Positions 54,751-64,000 of a stretch of DNA of 64,000 nt are shown in pieces. The DNA comes from Cordilura impudica (Eukaryota > Arthropoda > Insecta > Diptera > Scathophagidae), in the NCBI GenBank assembly GCA_963682025.1, contig OY821519.1:159023457-159087456 (forward strand), read 5' to 3'. Position 1 is the stretch's first letter. Every line of letters begins with the position of its first letter. The notes beneath the pieces were generated by a model that was not told the origin of the DNA, did no database searches, and saw only the letters and a program-made list of their open reading frames with translations. Made by a program: the position numbers and the translations under genes.

Positions 54751-56406
54751 ACAAGTAAGAGTGTTAAATTCGGCTGTGCCGAATCTTTGATACCCTCCAC
54801 CTCGGTTTGAGTCTTGATAATAAATGTAAATGAAAAAGTAAACAATTTGTTAAACTTAATACCAAATTATTTCAGCAAATTCTTTGGGTTGGTTTTCTTC
54901 TTTTCTATTATTTCGGATATATTTCGGTGTTTGCTTTTTGGTCATCGTGGTTGCTGATCGGCATGCATTTTGGTTATATACCTATATGCATGCGTTTCCG
55001 GTTATATGACATAACTTCTCGTTTAATTTAGTTTTTGCTAATTAAATAGCTCGCACTAACCTCCATTGCAAAGGTAATGGTTGTGTAGAGTGGCTATATG
55101 CATTAAATTGTGCTAATTGGAGATGGCTGTATAGTTTCTTTTAACTGGCCAAATATTTCTTCATTGTGGCCATATAGGTCGGATGGAGTAACAAAATAAT
55201 AACCAAAAAAAAAGCTCTCTCAACTTTTTTTTAAAATATTGCCATATTTTGAAAACATAGAGAATAAATTTATAATAATAAATAATCAAATTAGGGATGA
55301 AAAACGCAAAAAACGAAAAGTCCCAAACATTTTAAATAAAATAATTTAATGTTATCTTTATTTTCTGAAAAACTTCAAATTTTCATCCAAAAAAAATTGT
55401 GAAAATTTATATATAAAAAATAACATTCTCATAAAATTACGTTTACTTATGTAACAATTTTTATGTTAGCAATTCTTAAATATCATTTGAGGTTTTCTTA
55501 AATTCATTGAATTTAAATTAATATCGACAAATCTGTTTTTCTATTTATTTAAATTGTAAAGGAGTGGCATCTCTGTCAAAATAAGCGAAAAACACAAAGA
55601 ATAGAAAAAAACAAATTACTTCGTGTTTGACAGGATGATTTTATGTTTATGTTTAATATCTTTATTTTTTTTTACTAATATTTCTGTTTATTTATTTGAA
55701 AATGAAATAATGAATTGAATATTTAATTTTTTTATTTATATAAAAAAGTTTTTTAATTAAAGCAAAATATTTTCACTATTTCATGATTTTTATTTATGTA
55801 TGACGACATTTCAACCTAAAAATTTAAGTTTTTATCGATTGGATAAACAACACAAAAATGGTTGTCGTTTAGATAACAACAACAGCTGACTTTAACAATA
55901 GCGAATATCGTTTCAAAATTTTACTGATAATTTTGCAATTTTCTTTTTTTTTACAATTCGACTATCGTTAAAAGAAGTTACTGAATCGCGGTACTGAAAA
56001 GTTATTAATATCTCCTGAATGGCAATATTTTTTTTAAATGTAAACATTTTTAAATGTAAAGATATTTCTAAATTTAAAATTATTATTTCCGACGTTTTGA
56101 TATGATTTTCTGAAACTCAATTAATATTTTCTAATTTATAATTGGAAATTTTATTTTCAGTTTTTATTATAATTGATATTTTCTTAAATTTGAATGGAAA
56201 ATTTAAAAAGTGAAATTTTGTATTTATGTGAATAATAATGCTTTATTAATTATAAACAATTTTTAAAAATTAGATGTAATCGCAATCAGATATTTTATAG
56301 GTAAAGCAGAATAATAATTCTATATAACTATGTAGAACTGTTTTGTAAGCAAAAAACTCATTGACGAACTCGGTAACTCTATTTTGTAAAGACAACAAAA
56401 AGTTAA

Positions 56407-56977
56407 CCCCCCAATCTCACATCACACTGAAATTCTAAAATCGTTGTGTACGTATTATCAACGAAAAATTGTTCGAATTAGTCGAATCCATCGCCATTAT
56501 ATTTTATGCTCAAACATCTGACTGCAATCTCATTTTTAAAATGTTGTCGAAGCGTAAACTTGAAAAAATTTGTATACTTCTCTCTCTTATTTTATTTTAA
56601 GTAGAGTTACTAAGTTTATTATACAGGCACATGTTTGAGGGAAAATGTTTACATTTATTATTATTAGTATTATTTTAATAATAGTTAATAATATTTATGC
56701 TCTATAATTAACAAACGTTTTTGTATGCGCATTTCAAAAAATAAATCATTATAATAGATTTAACAAGTTAAAACTTTAATTACAATTTCACAGGATCCAG
56801 TAAATTTGCATTAAATTTATAACAGGGTAACATTAATCATCGTTAGTGTCTGCCACTATTCGCACGAAAAATTTGATGCCATTAGTGTGACCACTGCGGA
56901 AAATGTGTGTGTATTAATAAAAAAAATGTGAGTGTATTGAGTTTTTCGAACTTGCAGTGTGATGTGAGATTGGTGGG
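56407..56977. mobile_element. MITE with TAA duplication and CAATCTCACATCACACTG termini
   Basis: The left end CCCCCCAATCTCACATCACA and right end TGTGATGTGAGATTGGTGGG are inverted repeats. TAA flanks both (56404-56406 and 56978-56980). PIF/Harbinger-type by duplication. 571 bp, no gene. Confidence 0.7.
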
Positions 56978-57470
56978 TAATATGCCAAACTTATGTTCAT
57001 ATTTGTAAAAGAATAATGAAAAAACGTATGAAATAAAAGACCAACCCGTGTATACTCTTAACATTGTTCTGTATGATATCTAGTTGAAAATATTAACATT
57101 CATGTTAAAATAGAAATAACTATTGCAAAGCTAATTAGAACAAACAAAAATTATGGCGGCATCTACTGTGGCATAGTCACGCTGAGCAAAATGAAGTGAC
57201 ACTCTGTTAATACAAAAGAAATGTATTTTCCCCACAACAAAATACTGCAGAATTTTATGTAAATAAAATAACCGATTTATTTCTAACATGCAGTAACTAT
57301 CAATATACATACATACATATATATAATATATGTACATTATTTGTATTATTTAATATGTGTATGTATGTATATTTAAATATTACACACAAAAAATACAACA
57401 TCAAACGTTATTTTTGTGTTTTTCTCTTTAAATAAATTAATACATAATTTTTTTTGCTAAATTTACATTT

Positions 57471-58096
57471 GGGCAATTCACAACAGGTGTTGTATATTGT
57501 ATGTTGTATTGAAATACACAATACAATCATTTGTTGTGAACACTCAGTTGTATTTTCATATTGTAAAACGCTTTCTTTAGTAATTTTCGATCCAACGAGG
57601 AAAGATCGCTTCGTCGCTTCTGCTATTTTGTATAAGAGAAAACACTTGTCAGTGTTTGCTTTTTGGTCGTGAGATATACCCTGGAGTTTTAGTTACGTAC
57701 CTCTTGCATTTTAATTTATAATGAAAAAAAAAAAAAATGTTAAATGTTTTGGTTGGTACTGAAAGAGAAAATACATACTAAAAATATAAACATTAATTTT
57801 TATATAAATAAACTTATCGATGTATTTGCGTTATTTGCATTATTTGCCATATTTTATTTTATAATTATTTATGCTGATAATATTCTATGTATTTGTTTTT
57901 TCTTTTTCATAAAAACTGGCATTCACTTGGAACTGATATGTTATGATACAATATACAACATTTACAAAACATAGCAAATGAAGTTGGATCGTGTATCAGA
58001 TTTTTCAGTGAAAATTACCAACAACAATTTTATACTATTGTAAAGTGATACACGATACAAGAGATACAACGATACATTACCAATTGTGAATTGCCC
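57471..58096. mobile_element. MITE with GGGCAATTCACAA termini
   Basis: Left GGGCAATTCACAA and right TTGTGAATTGCCC are perfect 13-bp inverted repeats. Next to them, TTGTATATTGTATGTTGTATTG-type and GATACAATATACAAC-type blocks form subterminal inverted repeats. ATT on both sides may be a 3-bp duplication. The short frames inside are not gene-like. Confidence 0.65.
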
Positions 58097-58147
58097 AATT
58101 GTTTTTTTTATTAACAACTAGGTATTTTAGCATTATTTGCTTTAGAT

Positions 58148-60021
58148 GTTGGTGAATTTTTACTCCCTTTGTATTAACTCGTAGTGTCTGCTTGTCGAAA
58201 AAATTTTGGATCGATTTTAACCACTTTCCCGTGACCCAATCGATCTGAAATTTTGCAGGCAGGCTTGTGGCAATGACAGAAATGATCTAACATATATTTT
58301 TAGTGATGCCAAAACAATGGAAACTTTTAAATTTTTCTACCAGAGTTGATAAAAAAATGTACAAAGGGTTTGTTTTTGTTATATTATTACCATAACGACC
58401 ACAAAAACAACAAGTCCAGCTATGAAAACAATGCAACATTTAGAATAACAACAAGAAAAATATAGAAATATCATGTTTTTCATTTTTTTTTTTTACTTTT
58501 TCAGAGATTTCCCTGGACCTGTTCCACCGATTTTAATGATTTTTGAAGTAGAAATCTTTCCATGAATTTGGTGAATCATTCTCACTAAAAATGATCACTG
58601 TAGCTGCACTATTGAGGGCGTGATCGTGACAAGAACAACATAGAAAATTATTTTTTTTTTTCAAGACTTTTTTAGTTCTTCATTCAAATCTCGGGCCCTA
58701 ATCGACCGATTTGGACGATTTTAAATAGCAAACTTCTCATGATGTTAGTGAATCATTTTTATGTCAACGAGTACCCTAGCTGCCGGATTGATGCCGTCAT
58801 CGTGATTTCCACAGACGGACAGACGGACATCGCTATATCAACTCCGGTTGTTATAAGGATCACAAATATATAAATTTTATGGGGTCCAAAATTTTTTTTC
58901 TAATTATTACAAACGGAATGACAAACTGGAGTGGAGGGTATAACAACTCTACAACAGCAACAATGACAGTCATATGTTTTTCAAATAGGAAAAAACTGTT
59001 TATGTGTTAGTTTCGGTCATTCCCCAGAAATATTATTTCTCCAATGTTGGAGAAAAGTTAAGTTCTTAAATTGATGTCAAATGTAATTCTCAACTTGGGT
59101 TGAACAATTTTTCTCCTTGTTTGCTTTCAACTTGACATCAAGTTGAGACTTAACATTTTTTCCAATCTTTGAGAAACATTTTTACTCTCAATTGGATATC
59201 CAACACTTTTCTCCACTTGAGACCAAACATTTTTTCAACTTGAATACGATTTGTGTTAAGTCTGAGATATTATTTAAATATGTCATAAATAATAAATTAA
59301 ATTAAAAAATGCCAAAAAAGTACAAATAAATCATTGATATATTTTTAATTATTTCTGCTTTTTGTCGAATTTTTCAAAAAATGTACAACTAATTAATTCA
59401 TTTATTTTTAATTCTAGATTTTAAAAAATGTACATAATATGTACATTTAATGTTAAATATGTACATAGTAATGTTAAATATATAATGAAATTAAATTGAA
59501 ACATTAAAAAAAGTACATTGTTTTCATTTCTAAAATTAGTATAATATTTTTTAATATGGCAATTCCGTACCTTCCATTTGATACCGATTGGAAATATTTC
59601 TTTGCTATCAAGTTGAGAATCACAAATTTCTCAATTTGATAACTATGAAAATCGCCATATAAAAATGTGCCTTTTAAGTTGAGAAGACTATATTCGAACT
59701 ATTGAGGGCATTTGAGAATTAACGCTGGAGATTTGAGAAATGTATTTGATCTCAAATGCACCTCAAGTTGATAGCAAACAAAAATGTTTATTGGGACATT
59801 TATTGTAGGGTCGTTTGCACACACACAAAAAATAGAAAATAAATTGTCAATAAGCAAAGCAAGTGGCTTCGAAATTCGATGATGCCAGTTAATCATTTTT
59901 TGTTCACGCGGAATTTATAATTGGAGGAATTTTTTTCTCGAGAAATGTATTTTCCGTGAGAAAGAAATTCCTTGAGAATATTCATAATTGGGATGAATAA
60001 CTTTTAATTGGAACTTTTTAG
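58148..60021. repeat. Direct duplication, left copy (offset 3979 bp)
   Basis: Repeated at 62117-64000. The first 350 bases are moderately diverged; after about 58500 the copies are nearly identical to the window edge. It covers the Helentron-like 3' end and the TCAAGTTGA-rich segment. Confidence 0.85.
58950..59800. repeat. Segment dense in TCAAGTTGA/TCAACTTGA palindromic motifs
   Basis: A dozen or so variants of CTCAACTTGA or TCAAGTTGAGA occur in both orientations between 59090 and 59770, along with TTTCTCCAATGTTGGAGAAA. It looks like a non-autonomous inverted-repeat element, with possible weak ends CCCCAGAAATATTATT at left and AATGTTTATTGGGAC at right. No gene. Repeated at about 62930-63780. 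Confidence 0.45.
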
Positions 60022-60063
60022 TCAGAATAAATCATAATTCTAGTTAGATATTGGTTAATATTT

Positions 60064-60614
60064 AATTAGAAAAAATATTGTGGTGGCATCTACGCAATTA
60101 TTGAGGCAGTCACGGAAAAATTAAATGCAAGTCTGTTTTTTTTTAATATAACAAAAATGGATTTTCCCTTTAACAAAATATGGCAGAATTCTTTATAAAT
60201 GAAATGCAAAATGGAAAATCAATTTTGTGCTAATTCTTAACAAAATTAATAATATATATATATGTATTATTATATTTATTAATATTTGTAATTTTATTTG
60301 ACATAATTTCACACACAGTTTTACAGATCAACTGTTTTAATTAGAAAAAATATTGTGGTGGCATCTACACAATTATTGAGGCAGTCACGGAAAAATTAAA
60401 TGCAAGTCTGTTTTTTTTAATATAACAAAAATGGATTTTCCCTTTAACAAAATATGGCAGAATTCTTTATAAATGAAATGCAAAATGGAAAATCAATTTT
60501 GTGCTAATTCTTAACAAAATTAATAAAATATATATATATGTATTATTATATTTATTAATATTTGTAATTTTATTTGACACAATTTCACACACAGTTTTAC
60601 AGATCAACTGTTTT
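60064..60614. repeat. 276-bp tandem duplication
   Basis: AATTAGAAAAAATATTGTGG recurs at 60064 and 60340, and the 275 bases after it match with few differences, including GGCATCTACRCAATTATTGAGG. A more diverged relative lies at about 57140-57290. Confidence 0.8.
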
Positions 60615-62116
60615 CAACTGATTTAGAAGTTTTCTGTTTTTGAAACAGTAGTGCCAATTTGTAACATTTTGTGATGTAATGAAAATCGCAGAATAATAAG
60701 TTAATACACAATAAAAAATATTAAATTTTTAAGTTTTATATACATATTGCAATAAAAAAAACTTTGGTAAATTTACATTGAAGATGGTCAGAAATGAATG
60801 AGAAAAATATATAGACATTTTAGAAAAGCACATTTAATGTTAAACTTTATGCACAAAATATATGGGTTTTTGTTGTTTCGAATTTAACTGTGGCTCTAAG
60901 TGAAAAGTTTTAGACCGATCGTATATTACATCTTGAGGATCCTCACCTAATATTTTCAAATATTTTAAATTCTTTTTAACTCATTTAACCTCATTACGAA
61001 AATAGTAAAACAGTAAATATGGAAAATCCACGCACCTCAAAAAATTGTTTTCTATGAAATAAATTAAAGACATTTCATATTATACAATTTTCTTTCAAAA
61101 ATGTATCAATTATTGCAAATTTGAAATTTGACATATAGTATTTGTACATATATTTGTATAGATTTCGCAGTATGAAAAGAACTATTATTTCTTTATTTAG
61201 AATATATGTAAGTATTGCTCGCAAAAAAATGCAACATCATGAATGAAACACATAGACGACTGCTGGCAGCAGCATTTGTAGTCGTATAGTCAGCTACTTG
61301 ATTTTTCTGAATACGACAGCAACATATAATACAAATGCATTTTTATTTAAATATACAATTACTTTTACTTATTTAAAATGCATTAGTACAACGTAAAAAT
61401 AAATAAATTAGTTTAACGCCTTTTGATTATTAATGGAATTATAGCCTTTCATTTTGCGATTTTTTTTTTAAACAAAATAAAATATTTCATAGCACTAACT
61501 TCTTTTACATATTTTGTTATATTGTCAACACTATTTTTGTTTTGTAGCCAACAAAACACACTTGCAGTTTTTTTTTTATTTGAAGAACATATGACTGCCA
61601 TTGTTGATGTTGTAGAGTTGTTTTTTTTTTTTGATTTTGTTTCGTTAACTCTTTTGTATTAAAGCACCTCCAATATATGTATCCATTTTAGTTTGCAAAT
61701 TCAGTATATTTATAATTTATTACTTACAGCAAAAAATAATAGAAACAATTTTATCAGTTATGCTTACGAAACTATATAAATAGACTTGAAGTTGGCTCCA
61801 AAAGCAGTAGCCTGTGTAAAGAACAAGTTAGCGACATGTAACTGTTACGTAACGTGTCAGCCTTTTTTTCACATGAACTGTTTTAAATGATTTTCATGTA
61901 AAAAAAAACAACTGACTCGTTACGGTTACGGTTAGAAAACATTGACCTTTTATATGTATTATAATGCTATGAATGCATTTATTTTTATTTTATTTTATTT
62001 ATATATTCTTTTTTTTTTTGTATTGTATATTATTTTTTTTTATTATTATTACTATTTCATTTAATTATTTTTTTCTTTAAATAAATTAATACATAAAAAT
62101 TTGTTTTTTAAATTAT
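60615..62116. other. A+T-rich region with a MITE remnant
   Basis: At 61240-61340 it contains ATGAAACACATAGACGACTGC and GTAGTCGTATAGTCAGC, a left end of the MITE family at 17803; related interior continues to about 61560. The right terminus is not found. The rest shows no gene. Confidence 0.45.
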
Positions 62117-64000
62117 TGGTGAACTTTTACTCCCTTTATTTACTGCCTTTATATTAACTGGTAGTGTCTGCTTGTCGACAAAATTTTGGATCGATTTTTA
62201 GCCCCTTTCCCGTGAGCCAATCGATCTGAAATTTTGCATGCAGGCTCGTGGCAATGACAGAAATGATCTAACAAATTTTTTTAGTGATGCCAAAACAATG
62301 GAAACTTTTAAAATTTTCTACCAGAGTTCACAAAAAAATGTACAAAGGGTTTGTTTTTATTATATTATTACCACAACGACCACAAAAACAACAAGTCCAG
62401 CTATGACAACAATGCAACATTTAGAATAACAACAGGAACAATATGGAAACATCATGTTTTTCATTTTTTTTTTTAATTTTTCATAGATTTACCTGGACCT
62501 GTTCCACCGATTTTAATGATTTTTGAAGTAGAAATCTTTCCATGAATTTGGTGAATCATTCTCACTAAAAATGATCACTGTAGCTGCACTATTGAGGGCG
62601 TGATCGTGACAAGAACAACATAGAAAATTATTTTTTTTTTCAAGACTTTTTTAGTTCTTCATTCAAATCTCGGGCCCTAATCGACCGATTTGGACGATTT
62701 TAAATAGCAAACTTCTCATGATGTTAGTGAATCATTTTTATGTCAACGAGTACCCTAGCTGCCGGATTGATGCCGTCATCGTGATTTCCACAGACGGACA
62801 GACGGACATCGCTATATCAACTCCGGTTGTTATAAGGATCACAAATATATAAATTTTATGGGGTCCAAAATTTTTTTTCTAATTATTACAAACGGAATGA
62901 CAAACTGGAGTGGAGGGTATAACAACTCTACAACAGCAACAATGACAGTCATATGTTTTTCAAATAGGAAAAAACTGTTTATGTGTTAGTTTCGGTCATT
63001 CCCCAGAAATATTATTTCTCCAATGTTGGAGAAAAGTTAAGTTCTTAAATTGATGTCAAATGTAATTCTCAACTTGGGTTGAACAATTTTTCTCCTTGTT
63101 TGCTTTCAACTTGACATCAAGTTGAGACTTAACATTTTTTCCAATCTTTGAGAAACATTTTTACTCTCAATTGGATATCCAACACTTTTCTCCACTTGAG
63201 ACCAAACATTTTTTCAACTTGAATACGATTTGTGTTAAGTCTGAGATATTATTTAAATATGTCATAAATAATAAATTAAATTAAAAAATGCCAAAAAAGT
63301 ACAAATAAATCATTGATATATTTTTAATTATTTCTGCTTTTTGTCGAATTTTTCAAAAAATGTACAACTAATTAATTCATTTATTTTTAATTCTAGATTT
63401 TAAAAAATGTACATAATATGTACATTTAATGTTAAATATGTACATAGTAATGTTAAATATATAATGAAATTAAATTGAAACATTAAAAAAAGTACATTGT
63501 TTTCATTTCTAAAATTAGTATAATATTTTTTAATATGGCAATTCCGTACCTTCCATTTGATACCGATTGGAAATATTTCTTTGCTATCAAGTTGAGAATC
63601 ACAAATTTCTCAATTTGATAACTATGAAAATCGCCATATAAAAATGTGCCTTTTAAGTTGAGAAGACTATATTCGAACTATTGAGGGCATTTGAGAATTA
63701 ACGCTGGAGATTTGAGAAATGTATTTGATCTCAAATGCACCTCAAGTTGATAGCAAACAAAAATGTTTATTGGGACATTTATTGTAGGGTCGTTTGCACA
63801 CACACAAAAAATAGAAAATAAATTGTCAATAAGCAAAGCAAGTGGCTTCGAAATTCGATGATGCCAGTTAATAATTTTTTGTTCACGCGGAATTTATAAT
63901 TGGAGGAATTTTTTTCTCGAGAAATGTATTTTCCGTGAGAAAGAAATTCCTTGAGAATATTCATAATTGGGATGAATAACTTTTAATTGGAACTTTTTAG
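62117..64000. repeat. Direct duplication, right copy, truncated by window end
   Basis: Matches 58148-60021. It includes a Helentron-like 3' end at 62922 with the GACGGACA block at 62794-62810, then the TCAAGTTGA-rich segment. It is still matching at the last base. Confidence 0.85.

Larger units (their letters stand above)
54751..58943 (+). mobile_element. DINE-1/Helentron-like element, copy D
   Basis: Starts ACAAGTAAGAGTGTTAAATT with the GGCTGTGCC palindrome. The first 1.3 kb (to about 56069) is the inverted copy of 1-1318. The 3' part (58148-58943) has the CACAGACGGACAGACGGACATCGC block and ends GGAGTGGAGGGTATAA. Whether 5' and 3' parts are one element or two is not certain, since two MITEs and unidentified sequence lie between them. 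Confidence 0.5.

Noticed and set aside
54416..54754. 112-codon minus-strand frame
   Set aside because: Low-complexity Phe/Tyr-rich translation of an A-rich tract with no recognisable domain.
61423..61662. Phe-rich 79-codon frame as a small membrane protein
   Set aside because: It lies in T-rich MITE-related sequence homologous to non-coding 8440-8560; composition explains the hydrophobicity.

Overview
The window reads as intergenic or heterochromatin-like DNA of a calyptrate-type fly (Diptera). The grounds are extreme A+T richness, spliced eukaryotic transposase genes, Jockey-type LINE pieces, a gypsy-type errantivirus with an F-like env, DINE-1/Helentron-like repeats, and U1 snRNA-derived sequence that looks fly-like. 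I found no convincing single-copy host gene. Almost every long reading frame belongs to a mobile element or lies inside a repeat.

1-21,481: a tandem array with a unit of about 8.04 kb. Unit 1 is 1319-9362, unit 2 is 9363-19604 (longer because of later changes) and unit 3 is a partial unit ending at 21,481. Each unit has a DINE-1/Helentron-like element (5' starts at 6869 and 14910; 3' hairpin ends at 3257, 11298 and 21481). The two complete spacers hold a 5'-truncated Jockey LINE, a TAA-flanked MITE and a tRNA-derived SINE. Inside the Helentron-like element are two tandem relics of U1 snRNA, repeated in all three units. Unit 2 also carries a 1.63-kb PIF/Harbinger-like insertion whose empty site is preserved in unit 1. 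That insertion encodes only a MADF-type accessory protein.

21,532-49,937: four mobile elements nested one inside another, each level supported by termini and a target-site duplication. The outermost is a TIR DNA transposon (about 30-bp TIRs, possible ATAT duplication) whose broken gene (45123-49491) belongs to a transposase-like family with an LPTP motif. Into it went a PIF/Harbinger element (21675-44663, TSD TTA) with a degenerate DDE transposase. Into the 3' end of that transposase went a defective gypsy-type errantivirus on the minus strand (23210-43440, TSD TATA, tRNA-Lys primer site, gag-pol-env). Into its gag went an apparently intact Ty3/Gypsy retrotransposon on the plus strand with 2.7-kb LTRs (29147-42011, TSD GATT), resembling the Ulysses/Osvaldo type. 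The sequence itself gives the order of events: outer transposon, then Harbinger, then errantivirus (LTRs about 1.2% different), then the large-LTR element (LTRs almost identical).

49,938-54,750: a broken LINE reverse transcriptase on the minus strand, a deleted Harbinger-type element (51166-51975) with remnants of both its proteins, and a region starting with the same 12 bases as the large LTR. 54,751-64,000: a second Helentron-like element whose first 1.3 kb is a near-identical inverted copy of window positions 1-1318. It holds two MITEs and is followed by a direct duplication (58148-60021 against 62117-64000), a 276-bp tandem duplication and MITE remnants.

Many transposase breaks fall in A or T homopolymers, so some may be assembly errors rather than true decay. 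The breaks are described as they stand and no gene has been reconstructed.
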